The notes beneath the pieces are model-generated. The model saw nothing but the letters and a program-made list of their open reading frames with translations. It searched no databases and had not been told where the DNA came from. Below are positions 1 to 12,800 of a DNA stretch of 64,000 bases, one piece after another. Source of the stretch: Lutraria lutraria (Eukaryota > Mollusca > Bivalvia > Venerida > Mactridae); contig OZ026838.1 in the NCBI GenBank assembly GCA_964023205.1, forward strand, positions 25,943,843-26,007,842. Direction: 5' to 3'. The translations under genes were made by a program, and so were the position numbers. Every line of letters begins with the position of its first letter. Within the stretch, counting starts at the first letter, position 1.

Positions 1-690
1 CTTGTACTTACCCTAACCCTAACCCCATAACGACAATTGGGTGCATACGGACTGACGGTCGGATGACGACGGACATAGCTCGATCCTAAAAACTCACCTT
101 GGCACTCTAGGCCTTGTGGTTTCGGAGAAGAAGATTTTTTTAATTTTCCTATATAAAATAGAATAAACCCCAGGGCAGGGCTAATTTTGACCCCGGGGCC
201 ATAATTTGAACAAACTTGGTAGAGGTCAACTAGACAATGCCACATACAAAATATCTAAGCTCTAGGCCTTGCAGTTTCGGAGAAGATTTTTTAAATTTTC
301 CTATATAAGTCTATATAAATCAAGTGACCCCCGGGGTGGGGCCAATTTTGACTCTAGGGTAATAATTTGAACAAACTTGGTACAGGTCCACTAGACAATG
401 CTACATACCAAATATCTCAGCTCTAGGCCCTGTGGTTTCGGACAAGAAGATTTTTTAAGTTTTTTCTATTTGTTGCCATAGCAACCAGAGTTTTTAATGA
501 AATTTAATTTTTTGAACAACTTTGAAAGGGGACCACCCAAGGATCATTCCAGCAAAGTTTGGTTGCAATCGGCATAGCCGTGTAGGAGGAGATGTTGTTT
601 TAAGTAAACATGGACGCCACTTCACGACGAACGCAGGGCGATCACAAAAGCTCACCTTGAGCACATTCGTGCTCTGGTGAGCTAAAAAAA
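1..690 (+). repeat. Composite interspersed repeat, right part (GTGAGCTAAAA-ended family)
   Basis: This stretch has two to three degenerate units of about 150 bp, each built round 'CTCTAGGCCTTGTGGTTTCG'. It closes with an inverted 'GCTCACCTTGAGCAC / GTGCTCTGGTGAGC' hairpin followed by TAAAAAA. A fuller copy of the same family lies at 9893-11125. The left end is cut by the window. I see no coding capacity. Bases 11-27 contain two and a half CCCTAA units, too few to call a telomere. Confidence 0.75.
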
Positions 691-725
691 TATTAAATTA
701 AAGAAACATTTGATAATACATACAC

Positions 726-863
726 TGATCATATACTTTAGCTTTATAAGTTCCACCAAAACATTCAGCTTCCACTGCAGCATCTGTCATCTCAAACTCT
801 TCAACAACAGTATCATTAAACTTGAACCATTTACCCTTATTATTGTTGTTTAATACTGTACCC
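726..863 (-). CDS. USP24: USP24 exon, end of the catalytic domain
   Basis: This 138-nt exon encodes [19 protein letters not shown] and [13 protein letters not shown]. The ND in KFNDT is the third catalytic-site position. Acceptor is GTTACAG, donor GTGTATG after two bases of a Gln codon. Further C-terminal exons lie left of the window. Confidence 0.95.
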
Positions 864-3800
864 CTGTAACAAAATAATATTGTCTAAAATACAGCCACTA
901 TTTCAATGTCAGTTTTGGAGAATGTCTTTATAGTTCATACCATCACATTTTTATCTCAGAAAATAAAAAGTAGTAACTCCCGACTAACATAGGTGAAACC
1001 TTGCTAAGCGACCGTCTCAATAATAGGATCACCTCATTACAACAACCACTAACAGTCAAACATGTGCTAGCAGCCACCTCTAAATAAAATCCACTCAGTG
1101 AATATAGGCCTTTTTAAAAAAATGTTTTTTCACAAGTTTGACTGTACTTTCAGAACAGTTTAATATAATCCTTTTATTAACTAGATAATGAAGCCACCTC
1201 TGGATTAAGACCATCATTTTTACTTCCCAAAGGTGGTCTTAAAATCAAGATTTTACTGCAGTTCTACAACAATAGCTCAGATGAACTTAGTGACAAATAG
1301 GACTAAGTAAATCTGATCATCTACTGAATAACACAGAGCTTGATATACAGGCAACTAAACGAAGAAAATATAAATAAAAACATTAGGTTTGAAATAAAAA
1401 TAAGAAATGAAAGTGTCACATGAATGGAAAGTATTATCATACCTTCTTTCCTTAATGAATGAGTAGTAGTGACCAGCATTAGCCTGTCCACTGTGAACAA
1501 CTACTCCTACTAACTCATAGTTAATTTGCTTGCTTTCAGGTATAACGCCGATAGTTATCTCCATGGGTGGAGTCTCTCCCGCACGAGATTCTTGAGTCAT
1601 CTGAACCTCTTGTTCTTCACTGTCAGCGTTAGACTCAGCATCTTTACGTGCCATACCTTCAGCAGTGTAGGGTTCCATGTCAAGTACCCATGGAAACTGA
1701 ATCATAAAATATTACACATTATTTCAAACTTTAAATAATGACATTTATCTTTATGGAAAATACTTTGTTTTGGAATTCCCCTAATATATTTAACTTTAAC
1801 TTTTCAAACTCAGAGTATTTGTTTACATTTTATGATATATCTGGGTCACCTCTGTCTCAGTTTGGGTCCATTAATATGCCTTTTTGAATAGATTGGAGAG
1901 CCAGACCTTGGTTCCCTGTCCACATATTACAACTGCTCATGTCATTAGGTATAAAGGGAACCAATACTCAGGAAATTCCTTTCCAACTTTACTCTTCCCA
2001 AGTGTGCACACTATTTTTTAGAGGTGTTAAATCTAAAAACATCAAGCATTTATAAACAGTTTTATTGGTGTTGAGTGGTATCAAGTTGTTGGTGAAGATG
2101 CCAAGAAGAGGTTCTAAGAGGAAAGCTCCAAGTCAGGAGGCTTTAGACTTAGTAGAGGAAGATCAACCTCAATCAGGTAGTGTGATTGATTTTGAAGAAA
2201 TTTTAAGAGCCTCTGATATCATCCCTTCAGGGTGTGGTGGTATCCCAAGAGCTCATTTTTATACAATGCCACAATCTGTAACTAATACCAGTATCCTCCC
2301 ACTGAATATGGAGCAAATTAATCCTCAGGCTACCAATAGCCTCAATGATGCCTCCACTGTGCTGGACTCAGCACAAGTAACAGGTGGTGTATCACCGATC
2401 AGATTAGCCGGGGATGATTTAACAGCACACGTCCCAGTTTCTTTAAAGCGACAGATTTGTAAAGGGGAATACATTAATCTCGCCATACTATTAAAAGGGG
2501 CCGTAGAACTAGCAGAATTTTGTAATGGCAGCGTACTAAGATTGTCTGCCGATGGCAAAATTGAATCACGCCAACGAGAGTGTAAGTACAAAATCAACTC
2601 TATAGAAAAATGGACTGATGCTTTCATTATTTACAGCTCCATTTATTTAACAACCCATCCAGATAAAACCCAAGAAATGTTTCATTACATGTATAATACT
2701 CGAGAAAGTGCTAATATCCAGGGTGGTGATGCCTGGAAGGTATATGATGAGCAATTTAGGTTGCGCCAGGCCTTGAACCCAACACCATGGTCAAAGATAT
2801 ACAATGACTTGTGGTGGAGATGCATGCAAGTAAAAGATCATAAAACAGTTCCCAAACCCTGGACACAGCATACTTATACATGCAACGAGTTCAACAGTGG
2901 TATGTGTCGGTGGCCAAACTGTAGGTTCGAACCACATAAAAGTGGTGGCCCCCATGCATTACTGAGTTGCATAGGTAGCAATAACCTTCCTAGATCATCT
3001 GCCACTATGTCCTTTCACGCAACAGCTAATAACCCTCGCAGTCAGTCATTTCATGCAAGAAGCAATTTTCGGGGCCGAGGCTTCAGTAGCAAGTTTCAAA
3101 ATACAAGTTTATCCATTCTGGCTAAGTCACCAATTAATATTGAAATAATGATAAAACATGCCAATGCATATATGACTCATCTATTTTGGCTTTCTTGATT
3201 GATGGTTTTACTAAAGGTTTTCCCCTTCAATATACAGGACCAAGATTGGGTAGAGATGCCCAAAACTTAAGGTCGGCAATTGCAAATCCATTTATATTAG
3301 AAGAAAAAATTAATTCTGAATTAGCTGCGGGACGAGTAGCAGGTCCGTTTGATGAAAACCATTTAAAAATCTTATCGTATCACCCCTTGGTCTTGTCCCA
3401 AAGAAATGTGATGATATGAATGTCCCACAATCCAAAAGATTCCGCATGATTCATCATTTATCTTATCCAAATGAAACTTCGATTAATGATTATATTGACC
3501 CAAAGGTGTCTACAGTGCAATACACAAGTTTTGATGAAGCAGTTTCAATGATCCAGAAGTTGGGGAGAAAGTGCAAGCTTTTTAAAATGGACCTTAAGAA
3601 TGCATTCCGTCTACTCCCAGTCAGAAAGGAAGATTTTGAACTCCTTGGTTTCAAATATAAAGATAAATTTTATTTTGATAATACAGGCGTCACACTGTCC
3701 CGAAGTAGACACCAGATGGACACACAATTTAGGAAATGTTCAAATTCGGGTGTAATATCAAGCCATTCGTGAGGGCATCTTAAGCCATCGTATGACCGCT

Positions 3801-6800
3801 GGTTCAGTTTCTCAGGCTTCGGCACCAACTTCGTGAGCGGTGACAAAATCTTTGGCATGCCAAAAAATTGCCGATGGTCCACGCGAAGTATCATGTTCGT
3901 GTTGAATTCGTGTGTTCATTTTACCCTTCGTATTGCCATCGTGAGGGCATCTTGTTTAATCGTGTCATCATCGTATTTTCTTCGTGTAATCATCGGTGCT
4001 ATCAGGCATTTTTGCCATACTAAGACAATACGAAGGAAACAAGAAGCCACCCGATTGTCTTAGGAAGTACGATGACATCGAGATGGAACCACGGTGACTA
4101 CGAAGACAGCCGATTTTGAGTAGCTCAAGCGTTTCACAAGTGTTATGGTAACGAGAATATATAAAACCCCAATCATAGAGTATCTTCTTCGGTCAGAGGA
4201 TGAGACTTCGATATACATCAACAACTCTTGCAGGCCAGTACCTCCTCTTAAAGGTAAAACTGTCTTCTTTTCGTCATTTCTTGCTATTTGCATTTCTTAG
4301 GTGATAGGGCTATCATGACCGTAAGTACATTATCTTATCATTATCATCATCAATACTAGCATTCTTTCATAATATATTATATTATATATGACCCAACCTA
4401 TGGTTCACTGTTATAGCACGCACTCGCCATTTTACTTTCATAGCGTATCTGATATGCACTAGGTAGTAAACTTTATCTGCAAAGTGAAAAGCAAGGTAAC
4501 TTTTGCATTGTGATCTAAATACCATTTATTACTGACTGTTGTTGTTTGATATAATTTTATTTCGTATCTTAAACTTGTTGCAACACACTTGCCATTTTGC
4601 TTCCGTAGCGTAGAGGCGAGTAAAAATCTCTTGGGTTTGTAACAAAATAGAGGATTACACTCGCATTTGATAATGTACTTCAATTCGTTTAGCTTTTTAT
4701 TTCAAGGGCAAGGAAAACTCGAGGTGAATGAGGAAACAGAAGTTTATGTGTGTCAGGAAATGGCTCTCTGGTAAAAGAAAACAAAGCTATAACCAACCAT
4801 TATAGCACTCTTCTAACGGAACTGAAGACATAGATAGGAATACCTTCTACAACTACATAAGCTTCCCAGAGGTCCGGCGAATGCTAGAAAGGTCGTTTAG
4901 AAGAGAAGGACACATTTCCCGATCTCAACCTGTCTATCACCCTACAACAACTAGCCGACGGTTAAAATTATCCTAGCTTGTCCTACAACTTGTCCAAACA
5001 CCATATCCTTTATCATAAATGAAGTATGTGAAGCCGAGTTTGCTGCTGAGATGATCCAGTGTCCTACTACAACTTAAAAGTTGACCGCCATTGCTGAATA
5101 GTTTCAGAAGACAATTTCTACGCTGCTGTGGTGCTCTGGATGGCAGGCATGTGGTGGTCACCTGTTGTTGGAACAGTAGGTCTGTCAACAGAAACTACAA
5201 GAGGTTCTTCTCATTGTCCTCATGGCCCTGGCTGACGCAGATTACAAATGTCTTTGCATTGATTTTATGCCCCTCTCTGTGGCTGCAGGCTCAGTAAAGT
5301 CTACTCATTTGTCTCTGAACTCTGCATTTACCAGGCAGCCTCATTCCCCTGTTAGTCTATGCATTTGGATGTCATGTTAATTGACTCCAGTTTGAAATAA
5401 TACCAATTGAAATCCAACGATAAGTCAAAGGTTTTATACCATCTGGAGGTCACATGACGCCATCATGACCTTGTTTGAAGGTATCGTACTCACAATATGA
5501 CGTCGTGAAGCCATCGTGTAAGCTTCGTGTGTCCTGCGGGTAAACATCTTAATAAAAATTTACATCATCTTTCTGACTTCGTAAGTGTTTCGGGTGTCAT
5601 CGTGTCATATTCGGAAGGCATAGTACTTGATTCGGCTGTTGATTCGGCTGTTGACTAGGATCGGGGCCATTTTCGCGCAATTCTCAAAAATCCATATTCG
5701 TGTGGCCATCTGCTGTCAATATCGGGACAGTGTGACACCAGCATAAAGCACTACCATTTGGGGCTTCTATCAGTTGCAGCACTTTTGAAAAGTTTGCTAC
5801 GTTGCTTGAATTTTGTATCAAAAGGCAAATGACATCAGGGGAACTCATTCACTATCTGGATGATTTTCTTGGGGGTGATCAATTTCGGAAAATTCTAACG
5901 TAATGGCAACATTCAGGGCAATTATGTCCGATATAAATGTGCCTATAGCAGATGAGAAGACAGAGGGACCATCTGAGGTCCTTGTTTTTCTGGGTTTGGA
6001 ACTTGATTCTATTAACATGTCTGTAAGAATACCAGAAGATAAAATTCATGATGTCATTGACAAAATAAATACAATATTAGCAAAACCAAAGGCAACACTG
6101 AAAGAAATGCAGTCAATAATCGGAACATTGAACTTTTGTTGTCGAGGAATCCCAATGGGCAGACCCTTCTGTAGGCAATTAATAAATGCTATCTGTGGAT
6201 TGACAAAACCGTACCACCACATATAAGATTTAAAAATGTAGTTATGTTTCTTTCAAAACTTTAACAGTATTTCTGTTTTTCATGACAGATTTTGGGTTTC
6301 AAGTGATGATTTAGACCTTGGGTTTGGAATTTACTTTAGGGGGCAATGGTGCAATGGCAAGTGGCCCACTAACTGGCATGCCTCAAGAATCACAAATGAC
6401 ATTACAGTCTTAGAACTTTTTCCCATAGTAGCATCTTTGTTCATTTGGGGTGAAACATTTAAAAACAAGAAAATCAGGTTCAATTGCAACTATAGCGCTG
6501 TTGTATCAATTATCAATAAACTAACCTCAAAAAACGAAAATGTAATGTGTCTTGTTAGAATGTTAACCTTAAGGTGTTTGAAGCTTAATGTGGTTATAAA
6601 AGCATCCCACTTATCAGGCACTAAAAATTTAATTTGTGACGCATTATCACGCTTTCAGATGGAACGTTTCAGCTAATTAGCTCCTTGGGCAGACCTAGAA
6701 CCCTAAACAGTACCCAACCTTCTTTGGAACGTCTTCAGCATAGAGTAGCACAACTTCTTAGAGCCGGTATAGCTTCAAATACCCAGTTAGCTTATGCTAC

Positions 6801-9800
6801 TGGCTTGAAAGCGTTTGAGAAATTCCAGTCAAGCTACACATTGGACATTATCTGGCCAACTACACAACACCAAATAATATTATTCATTGCTCATGGATTT
6901 GAAATGGGTCTCTCACCCAGAAATATTTCAACATATCTTGCAGGAATTAATTACGATCACAAATTAAATGGGTGGTGCATTTTAAGCGACTTCTTTTTAG
7001 CAAAGAAAATGCTAGAAGGATATCACAGGTCCAGGAAAGCTAAGGATGCTAGAGCACCTATAAGGGGAAAGGTCTTTAATACCATTGACTTGTTATGATG
7101 AATTTGAATCAAAACTTTTAAATCTTATTTCACAACAGCATATTTTGGGTTATAGTAAGTGAATTAGTTTCAGTCTCTACCACTGCAGCAGGCACTGCGC
7201 TAGGGGTCAATAATGTATGCATTGAACAAAACTCTGTACGTATTACCTTGCATAAACACAAATCAAGTCAAAGAGGTAGTCATGTTACTATCAAACTTCC
7301 ATACGATGAGAATCTGAATATATGCCCTGTTCATGCAATGCAAGAATATGCTCATGTACGTCCTAATATCAATGCCCCATTTTTCTGTCACCAAGATGGA
7401 ACCCCAGTCATAATGTCACAGTTTTCTGGTGTGTTGGCTAAATGTCTATCAAAAACGGACTTTGTTTCTGGTCATTATAAATCTCATAGTTTTCGGATAG
7501 GCAGAGCTTCGGATTTGGCAGGCCAAGGTTTACCTATGTCTAAAATAATGCAACTTGGGCGTTGGCAGTCAGACGCTTATAAACTATACATTCATAATTA
7601 GATAGCCACCAGCAAGATAGCTTATTGTCCCAATTTTTTCTCTTGTCTCTTTCATAATTTTAGATGTTTAGATTATTGGCGATTCAATCCCCTATTGGGC
7701 TGGTCACCATGCTGGAGCGACTAACAATGCAATCATGGGGAATCTCTGTCCATAGTTTGGAAGGCAGTCCGGGGCATTGGGTGGAGGCAGCTACGCCATT
7801 CGATAGAAATTGATGTTCTACTGGATGAGCCACCAAAGGTCCTAGTAATTCACCTGGGAGGAAATTACCTTGTCTCACTGTCAATTTGGCAGATACATAA
7901 CCTTATTGATAAAGAGGAAAGGTACTTCAGGACTGCCTTTCCTAATGCTACATTTGTTTGGGTGGATATCCTCCCCCGCAGGGTATGGAAAGGAGGGCAC
8001 TCATTCAAGGCCATTGAAAATAAATGTCAAAGAATGAATAGAATAGGAAAACAAATATTTAGAAAATATGGCCCCTCAAAATTTCTGGCTGTAGATATCA
8101 AGGCCAATGAGCATTTGTGTTCAGGCCAGATGGAATTCATTTGAATAGAGGTGGTTTGGAATTTTATCTTGATAATTTAAAGGCAATATTGATAAAAATT
8201 AGCCAAGCCCATTAATTTCTTGAATCTTTGGGGAAACTTTCTCAATGAGAAATTTTTGTGGCGGAAAAATTCTTTCAGGTGAGAGTTGGTCAAGCATCAA
8301 TAGAAATCGCAGCACTTTTAAGGTGCTCTGAAAACTTTTACAGTTCAGTGTTAATTGCTTTTTTATTAGTTGATTATTTTTAGGGGGAAATTGTTCAGGT
8401 CAACCTTCTCAGAATGTTGTGGCTTACGCTACATACTCGTCTGTGAAGGCGAAACCATGATCATTGGACAAAATTAGTAAAATATTACAATAGCAAGGGA
8501 AACATAGCTTGAGGTATGGTGTCTACCGTTGCTAAGTCTGAATACTTTTTTCCCCCTTTGTGTACTAGTAGTTACTAGTTTGCCTGGTTATTGGCCCCTT
8601 TGTGTATTTGTAGCTTGTAACACTGCCAATTGTTATTGCGTGTTTGCGGTACATGTAAGTACTGCGCAAGTCTTACTAGGTTTTGCCCTTTGTGTACTGG
8701 TAATTCCTAGTTTTGCGTTACGCTGCATGATTGCAGCCATGATGGCACCAGGTGGTGGCATTTATAGCTTTGCGTTTACTGACTGTGTTGCCTTGTGCTA
8801 TGGCAACTTTGACTGCATGGACGTGTGTGGTTATGGCTAATAGCAGTAGTATGTGGCTTCCTAACAGTCTAGCTTGCTTGGGTAATTTTCAGTTTTTGGA
8901 TATTACAAATATGCTTGACCATCTCTAGCCTGGATGAATTAATACTTGCTGCCTTAGACAAACCAAAGTGGGTCTGCTTACTTTTTTCGCAGCCGTTATT
9001 CATCCACTACATAATGTACTTTGTGTAAATAAGATAATGCTTTATATGTATTACAAAAAGCATTTTATTCCTTAGCACAAACTTGTGTTGTAAGTAAATT
9101 ATATTATCTTGCAATATTGTGTCTGTTATATTTTAATTATAAAATAAAGACTTATTTAAAAAAATATGATTTACTTCAGTCCTTTGATAAGATAAATCAA
9201 TGTGTGAGAATAATTGAAACATGAAAATCGAAAATATTGGAATTCATTGCATCACTTATAACACAAGAAAACATAATTCAATATACTTCAACTCAGCATC
9301 AAATAGTTGATTTTCAGTCATTGACCGAAGTAATGAATTCAGTGGGCTTAACGCCATTTTTCAATGATATTTCAGTTATATACAGCAGTCCAAAGGTAGT
9401 CAGAAAGTTTTCACCGATCATGAAGTAAACATAAGATGTGAGTGAATGAGTATGTTTGATATATTGTGTATATTAGTAGCTATTTCTTCTTATAAATAAC
9501 ATTTTCTTTTTGTACACCTGTACCATGGGCAACCAGTATAATATGAAATAAGAAACATGAAGCAGTTCTCTTACCTTAAAGTAATCATCAAATTTAAGGG
9601 CTCTGTTGGCTTCCCAGTCATATCCAAATCTTTTAAGATGAATACATAATGTTGGAGGTAGTGTCTTGATATGCATTCTCTTGATGGTATTTCTCTGAAA
9701 TAAACAAGATGTTAAACAGCTACACATTTTAACTTGATGGAAGTCTGAAGAGAACAATTAGATAAAGATTTTATCTATGGATTATCATCCTAAAATACTG

Positions 9801-12800
9801 AAGAGTAAAGCAATTCATAAATTATTGACAAGTCCAGTGATTTGATCATCAAAATAATGATTCCTTAGTAATTTTATACATGTGAAAATGATAACAAGAG
9901 GGCCATGATGGCCCTATAAATGCTCACCAGGAGAAAAGGTCATTTGGAGATTAACATTGTTGGAGTTTTCTATACGAGTCCAAGTAAGATCAAGTGACCC
10001 ATCTGGGCCTATTTTAAAGGAGGTCTATTAGACAAAGCTAGATACCAAATATCTTAGCTCTAGGCCTTGTGGTTTCGGAGAAGAAGATTTTTTAAATTTT
10101 CCTATATAAGTCTATATAAATCAAGTGACCCCCAGGGCGGGGCCAATTTTGACCCTAGGGCAATAATTTGAACAAACTTGGTAGAGGTCCACTAGACAAT
10201 GCTACATATCAAATATCTTAGCTCTAGGCCTTGTGGTTTCGGAGAAGAAGATTTTTTAAATTTTCCTACATAAAATAGAATAAACCCCAGGGCAGGGCCA
10301 ATTTTTACCCTAGGGCAAAAATTTGAACAAACTTGTTAGAGGTCCACTAGATAATGCTACATACCAAATATCTTAGCTCTAGGCCTTGTGGTTTCGGAGA
10401 AGATTTTTTTCCTATATAAGTCTATATAAATCAAGTGACCCCCGGGGCGGGGCCAATTTTGACCCTAGGGCAATAATTTGAACAAACTTGGTAGAGGTCC
10501 ACTAGACAATGCCACATACCAAATATCTTAGCTCTAGGCCTTGTGGTTTCGGAGAAGAAGATTTTTTAAATTTTCCTATATAAAATAGAATAAACCCCAG
10601 GGCAGGACCAATTTTAACCCTAGGGCAATAATTTGAACAAACTTGGTAGAGGTCCACTAGACTATGCTACACACCAAATATCAAAGCTCTAGGCATTGTA
10701 GTTTTTGACAAGAAGATTTTTTAAATTTCCTATATAAGTCTATGTAAAATGAAGTTACCTCCGGGGCGGAGCCAATTTTGACCCCAGGGGAATAATTTGA
10801 ACAAACTTTGTAGAGTTCCATTAGACAATGCTACATACCAAATATCTTAGCTCTAGGCCCTGTGGTTTCGGACAAGAAGATTTTTTAAGTTTTTTCTATT
10901 TGTTGCCATAGCAACCAGAGTTTTTAATGAAATTTAATTTTTTGAACAACTTTGAAAGGGGACCACCCAAGGATCATTCCAGCAAAGTTTGGCTGCAATC
11001 GGCATAGCGGTGTAGGAGGAGATGTTGTTTTAAGTAAACTTAGACGCCACGTAACGACGCACGATGGACGCAGGGCGATCACAAAAGCTCACCTTGAGCA
11101 CATTCGTGCTCTGGTGAGCTAAAAACATATGATTTAGAAACTTGTTAAAATCTATACTACTCAAATTTGATAAGGATCACCTGCTCAATGTTTAAAGAGT
11201 CCGTACATACAAATATATAATATACAGATATATTTCAATGGATATCTTTTGTTACTTTTGCACTGGCATAATGATGCTTAAATGAGCACATTTTAATCAT
11301 ATCTAATCAACCATAGTATCAAATTTTTGAATCACAATCACTACTTGTAAGCAGGGCGCAAAAAAAACGACAATTTGCCGGTCCAGACCGAATTTCAACG
11401 CCTCAGACCGATTTGAGCAGCAGAAAAGTGTTAAAAATCGGTCTATAAATGTTTCATAAATTTCACGAAATTCGGTCCATATCGCATTGTACGCGCAAAA
11501 GGTCACAAACCTTCCTGTATATGCCCTGCTTGTAAGCGATATCCAAAATGATCCTTAACAAATTTTGAGAAGTATACTAACCGTAGATATAAAGTGATAT
11601 TCTAGATTTTATTAGTCTTACCTTTTCTCCACATTTTTCACAAAAATAAGCATTATCTCCCTCTAGAAGCTCTCCTTTCACAAACTGATCCAGAGAATCT
11701 TGTAATGTAGCGTTCTTAACAGTCAAATTTAATGCAGTAAATGTTTCCTCTCGTTCATACCTGAATATAAAATTAACAAGAATAAGAGTATATGATTATG
11801 TTCATGATATAAAACACTCTGGGTACTTCAGTATCAGTTGAAATTATACCCAACGCATTATATAAATGTTAATTCGTTATTTTTTGCTGTTTCAACAAAA
11901 AAAGTTGGGTATTTGCCAGGATTTGTAATTTGAGTCATACTGCAAACTGTTGACCGGTCAACAATTTTGACTGTTGACTGCCTCGATATCGGGTGTTTCC
12001 GTAATGAACATTCGGTAACAATCAGTACATTCCGTCAAGGTGGAACTTACCGATTGCAGTTGGGATTATAGTACAACAGTGTCTTTTAGGCTATACAAGC
12101 ATTTATATGATTCTGATTACTGTAAGCGTTTATATCGTTCTGATATAACAAATGACAATATGGTGATTTGGTAGAAAATTTCAAATCTAAATCGTTTCGA
12201 AGATTTTTCATTGGAAGAATGGAATAAACAATATTATTATACCTCACGTGACTTATTTACTCTTGTCTCTATAACCTTATGTGACGTCAGAGGGTGACAA
12301 TCCGTAATGTTACCCTGTGACATTACATTTCGGCCTGCTTGCCATAACGAAACTGCCCTAACGCTAGTTCATTTGTCCCCTTATCGATTACTGACCTTGT
12401 CTAGACGCATTAGGTGCTAATTAAAATCTAATAATAAATTGACATCCGGTTTAGCAGAAGAAACTTTGACAGCGAAAGTAACTATGATGTCAGAAAGACA
12501 TTTTGTTTCAATTTCTGTTATAATTTTGTTGTTATTGTTAACATGTATTGCATTTACCGTATATGCTCGACTATAAGACGCATGCGCTTATAAGACGCAC
12601 CTATAAAATGGACTAGCAACCTGAGGTATTTAGCATTGACCCTTCTATAAGACGCTGTCTAATTTTGAGATCGAGCGAGGATAGTTATAAGTTCCAGAGG
12701 GAGTTAATCTTCTGACATAAACTGATTAAAATCAAACAATAAGAGCAAATTATTGCTTTATTTCAAAGTAGAAATTGCATTGCTCCAGACAGTCGTTTAA

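Larger units (their letters stand above)
2065..8230 (+). mobile_element. Decayed DIRS-type tyrosine-recombinase retrotransposon with SGNH hydrolase
   Basis: The order is gag-like protein, reverse transcriptase, RNase H, tyrosine recombinase, then SGNH/GDSL hydrolase. This is the layout of DIRS/Ngaro-class retrotransposons, which integrate with a tyrosine recombinase rather than a DDE integrase. The element lies in the intron between USP24 exons 9575 and 1696, antisense to the gene. It is inactive: frameshifts near 3170, 3365 and 5885, stops in the recombinase and hydrolase, and a 2-kb transposon inside the RT. Terminal repeats (split direct for Ngaro, inverted for DIRS) could not be identified, so the outer limits are only those of recognisable coding sequence. 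Confidence 0.85.

Noticed and set aside
8..27. CCCTAACCCTAACCCC at the window start resembles telomeric repeat
   Set aside because: Only two and a half units, followed by ordinary interspersed repeat. It is too short to call a telomere or an interstitial telomeric block.
8529..8840. Cys- and aromatic-rich ORF of 103 residues
   Set aside because: Spans the imperfect DNA direct repeats; its periodic cysteines follow from the repeated DNA unit. No signal-peptide or domain logic.
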